A stretch of 12,977 nucleotides of DNA from Dunaliella salina (lineage: Eukaryota; Chlorophyta; Chlorophyceae; Chlamydomonadales; Dunaliellaceae): positions 33,778 to 46,754 of the forward strand of contig MU069463.1 in the NCBI GenBank assembly GCA_002284615.2, given 5' to 3'. The notes below the pieces were generated by a model. That model saw nothing but the letters and a program-made list of their open reading frames with translations. It ran no database searches and was not told the origin of the DNA. The number at the start of each line of letters is the position of its first letter. The stretch's first letter is position 1. The position numbers were made by a program, and so were the translations under genes. Of the stretch, positions 1 to 7,445 are shown one piece after another.

Positions 1-125
1 AAAGGAAAGGAAAGGAAAGGAAAGGAAAGGAAAGGAAAGGAAAGGAAAGGAAAGGAAAGGAAAGGAAAGGAAAGGAAAGGAAAGGAAAGGAAAGGGAAGG
101 AAAGGAAAGGAAAGGAAAGGAAAGG
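1..125. repeat. (AAAGG)n pentanucleotide microsatellite
   Basis: There are 25 consecutive 5-bp units. All are AAAGG except one GAAGG at 96-100. The array begins at the first base of the window, so its true length is unknown. Units are almost pure, suggesting recent expansion. The complementary strand is a TTTCC-type pyrimidine run, like the tails of the dispersed repeats elsewhere in the window. Confidence 0.98.
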
Positions 126-773
126 AACTTCTCTGCTAATTCTGGTTCTTGGTTGTCCTGACTTCAAATCAACAAGGAGACGACTGGATCATGAGATGCC
201 CACAAAAGGATCAAAAGCACAGACGTGCAACATTAGTGTATACGAAGGTTATTGACACAAAAAAGCGGGAGTGAAAAATGGCCCCAGGGTGAAGCTGTGG
301 CCCTTTCTGGGTGATCTAAGGCCAAGAAAGTGATCTGGGGTCCTCCAATTTCCGTCCTTTTTTGATGATAGTAAACTTTTTTGTAATGCTTGTCATGATA
401 ATGGTCGTAACCTCCCAACAGGGTTGAATTCCATGTGGAATGGTACTTTCAGGTTCACAAAAAACTTCATTTGTGCCGATCGAGGGTTGTAAAATTACGA
501 CACATACAGAAGCCACACAAAAAGTCCTCCAGTCAATCGTGGAAAATGTTGATTGTGAGCATTCAAATTGGATACAAATTGTAAAATTGCTTAATGCCGT
601 AAAGTTGGGCGACAGTGTGAGTCATCAAGCTGACCTTCGAGTCAGCATGGACGCTTTAAGTAAGGGTTCCCATGAGCCAGGAGGCAAGTGCTTGAAAAAG
701 ATCAAATCCGACCAAAGCTGTTGTGGAGCTAGCTAATGCAAATGGGACCGCTGGCAGCAATCCACCCCCTCTT
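126..773. other. Low-coding stretch with one unassigned open frame
   Basis: Apart from dispersed repeat A (271-372), nothing here is recognised. One open frame on the plus strand (440-736, 98 codons) is more protein-like than its surroundings. It contains short blocks such as SIVENVDCEHSNW and WIQIVKLLNAVKLGDSV. It is preceded by an acceptor-like TACTTTCAG ending at about 451 and contains a donor-like GTAAGG near 660. It could be an exon or transposon fragment, but I recognise no domain and give it no function. Confidence 0.3.
271..372 (+). repeat. Dispersed repeat A, copy 1
   Basis: The copy aligns with 3824-3926 in the same orientation. The best block is 22 identical bases, GTGATCTGGGGTCCTCCAATTT, at 330-351 and 3884-3905. 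Flanking similarity includes GTGA-AAATGG-CCCAGGG upstream and a second GTGATCT about 20 bases before the block. Similarity fades after about 370. No coding capacity or terminal structure is visible, so the class is unknown. Confidence 0.75.
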
Positions 774-808
774 TTGCTGAAATTGGCAAGATTTGCCAAT
801 TTCAGCAA
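774..808. other. Perfect 16-bp inverted repeat (hairpin)
   Basis: The left arm at 774-789 (TTGCTGAAATTGGCAA) is exactly complementary to the right arm at 793-808, with a 3-base GAT spacer. It would form a strong cruciform or RNA hairpin. No U-run follows, so it is not a typical bacterial terminator. Its role is unknown. Confidence 0.9.
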
Positions 809-1005
809 CGTTGGAGCCTCTTAAGGAGCTCGGTCTTGACACCTATATGGCCACCAAGCTTGCTTGGAAGCTTCATGCTCATTCTGTCTTGTATGCTTAC
901 AAACTTGCCAGCACCAGACGCGCTCTTGAGAAAACCTTCTTCAACTCTCAGCAAGGTCAGGCACGCCGGCGGGATACTGCTAGTAACCCACCTGATCCCC
1001 ACTGA
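793..1005 (+). CDS. Possible C-terminal fragment of a repeat-B-type reading frame
   Basis: This short open frame of about 70 codons ends in ASNPPDPH-stop. The family-B copies at 2085, 6655 and 7446 end in the matching ASNPQDPH, NNSPDPH or ASNPLDPH. Against the 7446 copy, the shared residues A, S, P and H use different synonymous codons, and the stop is TGA here against TAG there. Upstream, TRRAL aligns with TRHAL of the B frame, with about 13 residues missing between. The likely reading is an old, diverged family-B relative. Its 3' region and pyrimidine tail continue to about 1139. The start is arbitrary, since the frame may begin upstream or be an exon. I recognise no domain. The match is short, so chance remains possible. 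Confidence 0.3.
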   Translation: MPISATLEPLKELGLDTYMATKLAWKLHAHSVLYAYKLASTRRALEKTFFNSQQGQARRRDTASNPPDPH

Positions 1006-1139
1006 TTTCTTTCTTCTGCTTTTTTTTTTGTGAAGCGAATACACGGTGCCTCGGCCCTAGGTATCCCCTTTTCCTCAATTGATGCGGGGAGTGTTATCAC
1101 TGCCTGCGTAATTTTTCTTTTCTTTTTCTTTCTTTCAGC
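1006..1139 (+). repeat. Diverged 3' region and pyrimidine tail of a B-like repeat
   Basis: After the DPH-stop comes about 100 bases with weak resemblance to the B 3' region. An example is TTGATGCGGGGAG...GCCTGCGTAA against TTAATGCAAGCAG...GCTTGCATAG. A run of TTTTC/TTTC repeats ending in CAG at about 1139 follows. A similar GCCTACGT plus pyrimidine plus CAG pattern occurs at 3113-3151. The homology is inferred by eye. Confidence 0.35.
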
Positions 1140-2084
1140 AACAGGAGCAAATAAGCCAAGAATTCTATGTGGGGCCCTTTGCAGAACTGACCACAAGTGG
1201 AGCCAAATCTATTGGCGAGAGTGACTTGAGCAGAATTGCTTGAAATTTGTCTTGCAGATCCTTTGATCTCTAATGGTGGCATGATGGGAGGGCAACTCAC
1301 ATCCATTCACACTACACTCATGAGTGCACTTGCAAGCTTCCAAATGGAAACCGCCAACATTCTGAGCGCTGGCCAATTCCCTGCTTGATAGGACTGCAAC
1401 AAGTAATGTGAAGATATATACTCTTCCTTTTTTATGGTGGTTTGCGAGGAGGTGCCTTGGCAGATCCAGCCAGATCACCACCACCTTAAAACGTTCAATT
1501 TGTTAAGTCTGGAGGAATTGAAAAGCAGCTGTGATTTTGTGCTTCCCCTCTTGTAACATTGCCCCATAGTTCTCAAACATATCCCTGGTTCTGGTCATCC
1601 CTTCCTTCATTGCAAACCTTTGTAATCCGTGTTCCTCCTCACAGGTAAAAAGGAAAGACAAACACATCCACTTCTTCTCTTCCCCTCTTTTCCTTTCCTT
1701 CCCCTCAGGAGGCAGCAACATTGAGGACCCTGCGTCAATGGAGATGGAGGCAAAGCAGTCCACGACAACAGAGCGCACAGAGTAGCTCAGGGGCTTGCAA
1801 TGCTCCGCCAGCCTGTAACATGTGTTGAGCGCGTGTTATCAGCAGCACGATAGCTGAAGGTTTATGTACGTGACATCATTGCAGACGTTTATATCTTTCC
1901 AGATAAGTCTTCAGGCAGTCAAGGCCTGGGAGTGGTTGGTTGGGACGGAGAGGTGTGCTCTTTGGGTTTGGAAAAAATTGAGCACTGCCTTTGGGTAAAT
2001 GAGTCTGCAAAAGAAACGACAACTCATCTGTGGTCATAAATCTTCAATACATTGACATGGGTGAAGGTACAAGATGTGTGTTTG
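1140..2084. other. No supported gene
   Basis: The longest open frame is 91 codons (1503-1778, minus) and crosses a pyrimidine-rich tract at 1671-1706. A GT...AG pair at 1645-1708 would make a 64-nt intron-like interval, but nothing supports it as real. No repeats shared with the rest of the window were found here. Confidence 0.5.
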
Positions 2085-2395
2085 TAAAGAAAGAAAAGAA
2101 AAAAAAAGTCTATGCAAGCCAAAGGCCGCGTGCATTAAGGGAAGAGCTCCTAACAAAAGTTAGAGGCCTCACCCGGGGGCCATCTACTTAAACTAGACAA
2201 AACTAGCCTAGGAGAGGGCAAGAGACAAAACTAATGGGGATCCTGAGGATTGCTTGCCATGTCCCTGAGCGCTTGAACTCTTCTTCTTCCATCCTCAGCC
2301 GCCTCCGGGCGCCCAGCAAACCCCCTCCCAGATGCCCCCTGAAAGCAAAGTGCATGTCTAGTGTTAATGATGGTGGATAATCTTTGGATGGCATG
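2085..2395 (-). repeat. Dispersed repeat B, copy 1
   Basis: This is a near full-length copy relative to 6655-6993, read on the minus strand. It has a 5' part with a conserved open frame running DHAIQRLSTIINTRHALCFQG... to ASNPQDPH-stop (TAG at about 2233). A ~200-base 3' region follows (CTAGGCTAG, GTGAGGCCTCTA, TTAATGCACGCGGCC, GGCTTGCATAGAC), then a TTTTC-rich tail at 2085-2108. The retroposon reading (5'-truncated copies with a simple-sequence tail) fits, but no reverse transcriptase is present. Only the D/E of the first residue and a few other codons differ from copy 2 over the first 20 codons. Confidence 0.85.
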
Positions 2396-3104
2396 TTCGT
2401 TCAAGATTTTGATCTGCAGCAGCATGGCCTGGATGTTTTACCTTTCCCCCAAAGAAACTGTTCAACATTTCAAAGCATCAAAGAAAAGAGGAAAACAGCG
2501 CAGACAGGGGAACTTCCACGAGGATAGAGACACACACTGGCGCATGAGAGCCATGAGTCCCCTTCACTACAAGATGCAGCATCCTCGTAGAAAAGTGCTT
2601 GCATGGAGGAAAGGGAAAAACATGTTGTCCTGTAACTGGACTTTAAGGACCTCAGGCTGCGACTTGCAGGCAATTCCCCTCACTCGCAAAATTAACTGGA
2701 ACTCACGTAAATTCCAGATGGTATCAGGCAAGTGGAGGGGTAGAGCCTGTGGTCTGGGGGCCGGGCATGACATGCACTGTGCAAGTTGTTGGCACTACTG
2801 AGGGCTCTGAGGGCTGTTCCATAGCCTTCTGTCTAAGGTCAACAGCTGCATGAAATGTGCAGGCTTAAGTTCAGCCCAGCAGCCAGAAGTCGCCAAGCGC
2901 AACTGTTGGGCATGGCTTTCCTTGGTTTTAAGGCTCATTCGTACAGTGTGGACTCTGCTTGTTGTTGAAGGTCTGGAACTCCAATCTTTCAGATACCTTC
3001 TTGCTCTCTGTTGCTTAACCTGTACTCTTCCTCTGCTTGTCGTGCTTCTCTCAGTCTGAACTTGGTGGTTGGGGGTTCATACTGTCTGCGCACCAATGTG
3101 GGAG
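2396..3104. other. No supported gene
   Basis: A 146-codon plus-strand frame (2361-2801) starts inside repeat B and has no recognisable domain. Overlapping minus-strand frames of 67-68 codons look equally good, so I do not call any. A small GAGGGCT duplication sits near 2800. Confidence 0.45.
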
Positions 3105-3151
3105 AGTTGCTCTGCCTACGTGTTTTCTCTTCTTTTCTTTTCTTTCCCAGA
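3105..3151 (+). repeat. Pyrimidine tract with B-like tail sequence
   Basis: CTGCCTACGTG is followed by TTTTC/TCTTTT units and ends in CCCAG at 3151. It resembles the tail at 1103-1139 (CTGCCTGCGTAA plus tract plus CAG). It could be the remnant of a 5'-truncated B-like insertion or a 3' splice acceptor. I cannot tell which. Confidence 0.35.
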
Positions 3152-3445
3152 GGGGGCTATCTGACTCTTAAAATCAGGTGTTTTTCGCCTCCACGCTTAG
3201 GCTCTCATGTTGGGCTCGTTTCAACCTTGGGTTCTTCTTATATTTGTAGGACTAGGGTTTCAACTTAGCCATTCACGGAGAAAGTGCCTAATCAGCCGCG
3301 GCGTAAACCCTTGTTTTCACCAACAAATCTCCATATCTGACCAGCCACTGCACAGAGTTGGGTAATTTGGAATTCATATAATAAAAGAAAATAATTGCAA
3401 AACAAGAAAGAGCGAAAAGACCCAGCCTGAGTGGTTGGTGAGGTT
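3152..3445. other. No feature recognised
   Basis: There is no frame above 65 codons that looks like protein. An A-rich segment spans about 3375-3420. I see no repeat shared with the rest of the window. Confidence 0.4.
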
Positions 3446-3500
3446 CAGATCACCCCAAAATGCCCTACAAGTCTTGAGCCATTTCCCTCGGAGAAAATCT
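3446..3500 (-). repeat. Dispersed repeat A, inverted partial copy
   Basis: Bases 3446-3470 are the exact reverse complement of 3848-3872 (25 bases, containing GGGCATTTTGGGGTGATCT). Similarity beyond this is weak. It lies opposite copy 2, with the C element between them. Confidence 0.7.
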
Positions 3501-3565
3501 GGCCACAGGGGCGCCAAAAATGTCAACATTTGAACTCCTTTTCTATTTTTGAATGTGCAGGATAT

Positions 3566-3795
3566 TAGCACATTGTAACACTGACTTTATTCCTTCTTTG
3601 GCGAGGTTCCATTGTTTGACTGATCTTGAAGTCGATGCTTTTCTGAATCAAGACTCGTGCAGATGTTCAAAATTTTTGTCGGAATTGGCTTCAATTTTTG
3701 ATGCTAGTTGAGAATGTTTCAACAGCAGCCGATCAGCCAGATCTCGGCCTGTAGGCCAACTCCTTGTAACCCCCCTTGAAACTAGCACATTGTAA
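3566..3795. mobile_element. SINE-sized repeat C, copy 1, with 13-bp target duplication
   Basis: The 13-base sequence TAGCACATTGTAA occurs exactly at 3566-3578 and 3783-3795. Between them lie 204 bases (3579-3782) that align with 4957-5148. Shared blocks include CACTGACTT, TTTGACTGATC, GATGCT...AGA-TGTTTCA-CAGCAGC and CC--CAACCCCCTT. A short, non-coding, repeated unit bounded by a direct repeat of this length fits a target-primed retroposon (SINE or truncated LINE end). No convincing pol III A or B box was seen, and orientation is unknown. Confidence 0.7.
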
Positions 3796-3823
3796 AAGAC
3801 TTATGAAAAAAGTATATTTAGGA

Positions 3824-3930
3824 GTGAGAATTGGTCCCAGGGTGGATTTGTAGGGCATTTTGGGGTGATCTGAGGCCAGGGGAGTGATCTGGGGTCCTCC
3901 AATTTTCCTACATTTTTGGTGGATGGAATT
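3824..3930 (+). repeat. Dispersed repeat A, copy 2
   Basis: This matches copy 1 in the same orientation, including the identical 22-base block at 3884-3905. Bases 3848-3872 are also the exact inverted match of 3446-3470. It carries GTGAGAATTGGTCCCAGGG near its left end. No frame or terminal motif identifies the element type. Confidence 0.75.
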
Positions 3931-3977
3931 TTCTTATGTGTTAAATTGGTAGGCATGGTCAGATTTGAGAAATAAAG

Positions 3978-4199
3978 TTGGGAAAGAGCATGTCTGGCAA
4001 TATAGGCCAAAGAGCCTCCTCAGCGTTAATCCTGATGCGTAAGCAGCATTTGCTGCAAAGCGTTGCTCTTGCATACTGTGGCATGTCTGATAGTGGCAGC
4101 TGCGACCTAATCTGTACAAAATGGGGATGGAACTTGCACGCACACTTTGTATCAAAGTTTGCCCCGGCTCAACAGAAGAAGGAAACTGGTGGGCAATGA
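3978..4199 (+). CDS. Unassigned short frame with TKxxWxLHAHxV block
   Basis: This 73-codon open frame has no recognised domain. It contains TKWGWNLHAHFV (codons at about 4118-4153), which resembles TKLAWKLHAHSV in the 793-1005 frame (about 856-891). Of the eight identical residues, seven use different synonymous codons, which is more like protein-level kinship than a copied DNA repeat. It may be a decayed piece of the same unknown protein. A longer minus-strand frame overlaps it, so coding is unproven. Confidence 0.22.
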   Translation: MGKSMSGNIGQRASSALILMRKQHLLQSVALAYCGMSDSGSCDLICTKWGWNLHAHFVSKFAPAQQKKETGGQ

Positions 4200-4453
4200 A
4201 GAAATTCCTGACAAAGAGTAAGGACAAGAAGTTAGCTTGATCTTCAGAGCCTTCATTCCCTTTTGCAATACTGATCCAGTGTGTGGGCAGTACAAATCCC
4301 ATCCGAAGAGGAAAACATCGAGGGCAACCTTCTCACCTTGAAGGTGTTTCTAGAGGTCCTAAAGTAGGTTCGCTGGTTACAAGAGGTGTAAGCAACATCC
4401 ACCGCATCTTGTTTGAAAGCTTAAGGACAGGAAGGGCTTAGAGCCTATAAATC
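4200..4453. other. No supported gene
   Basis: This is unique sequence with no long frame and no repeat shared with the window. A TATAAAT string sits at 4446-4452 just before the next open frame. One such string is not evidence of a promoter. Confidence 0.4.
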
Positions 4454-4770
4454 TGGGAATCCGGAAGACCTTTGGAAACATCCAACATTCATCCAGAATC
4501 TGGATCTGAGAAGTATCTTGCTTTCTATGGCGCACCTCATGGTAACATGATTACAAGAAATCATCACAGAGATAAGCAAACATCAGATCCACGCTGGCTG
4601 ACTAACCAGCATGCACAAGGAACAACACTAGAGATAGCGGTGACACTGCTGAAATCCACTGGTGAGGCCTCTAGCTTTCCAGTTAGGGGACCATCCTGTA
4701 ATGCATGCGGCCTCTAGCCTGCAAAGACTTTTCTTTTCTTTTCTTTCTAGGCATCGTGCCCACTGCTTGA
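4451..4770 (+). CDS. Possible exon ending in an intron-shaped B insertion
   Basis: An open frame runs from after a TAA at 4448-4450 through segments such as SEKYLAFYGAPHGNM and WLTNQHAQGTTLEIAV. It reaches the exact point where repeat-B sequence begins (CTG|GTGAGGCC). Unspliced, it stops at 4717 inside B. If 4662-4750 is an intron (GTGAGG ... TTTTCTTTTCTTTCTAG), the frame continues for six residues to TGA at 4768-4770. No ATG lies near the beginning, and I recognise no domain. It may equally be an unrelated open frame next to a truncated retroposon. Confidence 0.25.
4659..4750 (+). repeat. Dispersed repeat B, truncated 3'-end copy
   Basis: Only the last ~90 bases of B are present: CTGGTGAGGCCTCTAGC, ATGCATGCGGCCTCTAGCCTGCAAAGAC, then (TTTTC)n. 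The left boundary falls at the donor-like CTG|GTGAGG and the tail ends in CTAG. The interval 4662-4750 is 89 nt long with canonical GT and AG ends. Confidence 0.75.
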
Positions 4771-4956
4771 AGGTCGAATCCTGTAAATGGCTGGGTGGTT
4801 CAAACGTTCGTGACAAGTGTGAGTGTGCTGAAGACCAGGACAAAAACATGTTCTCTTCTATTGCAATTGCCTGGAGATGTGTGAGCTGCGCAGAAAGTAC
4901 AAGGGCTTGTTCATTGATCTTTTCAAACCATTACATACTTTTGCCCAGCTTCCAAG

Positions 4957-5148
4957 CACTGACTTCATACCTTTCTTGGCAAGCTACCACGTTTTTGACT
5001 GATCCAGAGATCAATATTTTTTCTAAATCAATACTCGTACAGATTTTCGAAATTTTGGTCGGATTTGGTTTTGATGCTGGTAGAGATTGTTTCACCAGCA
5101 GCTGACCAGCCAGAATCTCAGGCTGTATACCAACCCCCTTTAACCCTT
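4957..5148. repeat. SINE-sized repeat C, copy 2
   Basis: This aligns along its length with 3579-3782 in the same orientation, starting CACTGACTT and ending around CAACCCCCTTTAACCC. It is clearly diverged from copy 1 by many substitutions and small indels. I could not find flanking direct repeats. It lies just downstream (minus strand) of the protease remnant. Confidence 0.75.
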
Positions 5149-5172
5149 GTGGCCATGGATCTGGCCCGTGTC

Positions 5173-5754
5173 TTATCTTATGATGCAACTAAAGGAACAG
5201 AAGTAAAAGTATTCTTGTCGCCCTGGTGAGAAAAGACCTGTAATCAAGAGACTCAGTGAAAGGATCCGGGCGTGCACCCCAGTCTCAGGCACAATGTAAA
5301 AAAATCGGCACATCATACATATGATCAAGTCCTTGGACAACAAGAAATCGTGTGGCTGCAGCGCTGAAGTTTTGCATTCAAAAGGTGTGCCTTTGTTCAA
5401 AACACAGAGCAGTGGACTGTCAATGTTGCCTACCACAGCTCCAGTACCGCCAAGTGAAGTGGAAATCTGCGTGTCGCTGGTGCTGTAAGGTAAACCCTGC
5501 GCGTCAGCATACTTTTGAGAGAGCAAGCTGATCTCAGGGCAGGTATCATAAAGTAAATTGCAAAAGCCAAGAAAATACTTGCCAGAGTGCTCCAAAGTCA
5601 AACCTTCTTCGAGTCTGTACAAACCAGCTGAACGCCAAAAATAGTCCTGAACCTAAGCATCAGAAAATTCATTTGCACCTGCGGACTTGGGTTCAGAGGT
5701 AACAGCAACTACAGGTGCATAGCCTTGTAAGCTTGAGCTTGCTTCACCATTAAA
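5173..5754 (-). pseudogene. Broken retropepsin-like aspartic protease of an LTR retrotransposon
   Basis: Retropepsins are aspartic proteases that cut retroelement polyproteins. This minus-strand frame has their layout. The segment NLLYDTCPEISLLSQKYA fits the active-site block (hydrophobic-hydrophobic-D-T/S-G then SLIS...A). GLPYS follows, then a glycine-rich flap-like STSLGGTGAVVG. The third active-site residue is Cys (codon 5541-5539) where active enzymes have Gly, so the enzyme is probably dead. The same frame opens at 5754 and has a TAG at 5655-5653. After about 5340 the sequence stops looking like a protease, suggesting another frame change or truncation. No reverse transcriptase, RNase H, integrase or LTR was found. 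The assignment rests on motif pattern only. A host retropepsin-like gene is less likely, given the gag-like frame upstream. Confidence 0.55.
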
Positions 5755-6211
5755 TGTCAGTGCGCTCCAGCAAAGCAACATAAGTCCTGGCATTCATGCT
5801 GATAGAAACTGTGCTCTCAGTTTGAGTGCGCAACAACTTGAGTAATTCTTCTTTAACCAATGCTTCCAGTGGTATTTGCTCAGATGCAGATGCATGCGCA
5901 GACAGGCTGATCGGTGCTGCAGGAGCAGGTACGTCTTTCTGAGACGCAGGTCCTGCATGTCTTCTTGACTCTCAATTTGTGCTAGGAGAAAAGGGCGCAA
6001 GTGCTGCTGCAGAAACAAAGATCTTCGGCTCTTTAACCACTGTGATCATGCTTAGGGAAGGCAGCCAGTGCAAATCTGCATTTGATGCAAGTTGCTCACG
6101 GTCGTGCCAACTTGTCATGTGCAAACCTGCATTTGATGCAAACTGCTTACTAAGCAGTGAATCACACAAGCTAAGTAGCCCCGCACACGCCAAGCCGGCA
6201 TCGTGACTGTC
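5750..6211 (-). pseudogene. Gag-like or linker region upstream of the protease remnant
   Basis: This minus-strand frame is continuous from about 6211 to TAA at 5752-5750, apart from a TGA at 5974-5972. It looks like coding sequence: Ala/Pro-rich DVPAPAAPISLSAHASAS, then a charged, helical-looking EALVKEELLKLLRTQ, then SMNARTYVALLERT. At 5755-5752 reading passes by a one-base shift into the protease frame. Position and composition suggest the C-terminal part of gag or the gag-pol linker. No CCHC zinc knuckle was seen. An in-frame 51-bp (17-codon) duplication lies at 6069-6147. At least one stop and one frameshift make the region non-functional as read. Confidence 0.4.
6069..6147. repeat. 51-bp-spaced direct duplication
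   Basis: TGCAAATCTGCATTTGATGC... at 6069-6096 is repeated at 6120-6147 with 25 of 28 bases identical, 51 bases apart. In the minus-strand gag-like frame this gives two Q-F/L-ASNA-G/D-LH blocks 17 residues apart. Confidence 0.75.
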
Positions 6212-6654
6212 TCACCTTGCATGTATGGAATCGTGACTGTGCTTCGCTGCGTGGAAGCGTACAGTCTCAAATTTCGTGTGGCTCTTCTCTTGTGTGGACA
6301 ATCAGCACATCTAGGCACACATGGCCAAAAGTACACAAGAAGGAAACAAAAAGCACAAGAAGGAAAAAAAAGGCACAGGCCCGGCACCAGAACTTGTACA
6401 TCCACCCGAGCAATGGTGTGCATGAGAGCTGAGAAAAGAGTATACCTGGGAGCATGGTTGTAACTCCCAGCAATGGTTATGGTTATGGTCTCTCATCACT
6501 CGGCTTGTGTATGTGGGTGGCGTACCGCTGATGCCTTTGATGCCCATGCATGTGTGGTTGCTGACTCAACCTTACCCTAGCATCAATACTCACGTCTGGT
6601 GGGAGGCATGCCTGTGTGCTCTTAGCTCTCTGCCTGGGTTTTCCAAGCGCCAGG
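6212..6654. other. No supported gene
   Basis: Several overlapping frames of 68-102 codons occur on both strands, none convincing. A small GGTTATGGTTATGGT duplication sits at about 6475-6489, and an A-rich ACAAGAAGGAAA doublet at about 6336-6366. No shared repeat was found. Confidence 0.45.
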
Positions 6655-6993
6655 AAAAGAAATGAAAAGAAAAGAAAAGTCTATGCAAGCCAAAGGTCGC
6701 GTGCATTAAGGGAAGAACCCTTAACAAAAGTTAGAGGCCTCACCAGGAGGCCCTCCACCTAAACTAGACAAAACTAGCCTAGGTGAGAGCAGGAGACAAA
6801 ACTAATGGGGATCCGGGGAATTGTTTGCCATGCCCCTGAGCGCTCGGAATCTCCTTCTTCCATCCTCAGCCGCTGCCGCGCGCCCAGCAAACCCCCTCCC
6901 AGGTGTTCCCTGAAAACAAAGTGCATGTCTAGTGTTAATTATGGTGGATAATCTTTGGATGGCATGGTCCCTGAGCTGGGAAGCTAGTGATTC
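6655..6993 (-). repeat. Dispersed repeat B, copy 2
   Basis: On the minus strand it runs from SLASQLRDHAIQRLSTII... through the conserved frame to NNSPDPH-stop (TAG at about 6804). The 3' region and an AAAAG/CTTTT tail at 6655-6684 follow. It is the closest relative of copy 1. It extends about 25 codons' worth of alignment with copy 3 further upstream (GGCATGGTCCCT-AG...GCTAGTGATT). GTGAGG lies at 6743-6738 as in the other copies, but no AG follows its tail directly. Confidence 0.85.
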
Positions 6994-7445
6994 GGCTTTT
7001 TGTTTGGTCAGGCCCAGATTTATTAGAGGTGTCGTACAATTGCTGTAAATTGTGCCACCCACAACAATTAAGAGGATGTGCAAAGTCACTTTGTTATTTC
7101 TGTTTGGATTTCTGGAGCTGCGGGATTTAAGTCTGGTTATGGTGTGAGAGTGTTGTGTCACCGCACTCTTAGAAGAGTGATCAAGCGCAAGGATACTAAG
7201 GAGCAAAGAATGAACTCTGTATTACACGGGTTTTTCGAGGGCCTTCCAGCATGCCAACCCTTGCCTGATTAAAAATTCAGTTGTCATACTAAACTAAACC
7301 CTAGCAAGTGACATGGTGGTCCACACAGATGAGGGATTTTGCTTACATGCCAGTGGATGCGAGCTCGGTCAACAGAGACATCGTCAAAGCCAGGGAAACA
7401 CCCCAACAGACAAATAGAGACAAAGGGAGAAGATGTGGTCCTTGT
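6994..7445. other. Spacer between opposed B copies
   Basis: This 450-base unique stretch lies between B copies in opposite orientation. A 64-codon plus frame (7078-7272) has no recognisable domain. I see nothing else. Confidence 0.45.

Noticed and set aside
1645..1708. 64-nt GT-AG intron with a strong pyrimidine tract
   Set aside because: No convincing exon frame lies on either side. Pyrimidine tracts ending in AG are common in this window.
2361..2801. 146-codon plus-strand frame
   Set aside because: It starts antisense inside repeat B, has no domain, and competes with similar minus-strand frames.
4446..4452. TATA box (TATAAAT) before the 4451-4770 frame
   Set aside because: It is a single short match in AT-neutral DNA with no supported transcript or start codon downstream.
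4662..5105. 147-codon plus-strand frame
   Set aside because: It runs through a B tail and into the C repeat. The frame is not shared by the other copies of either.
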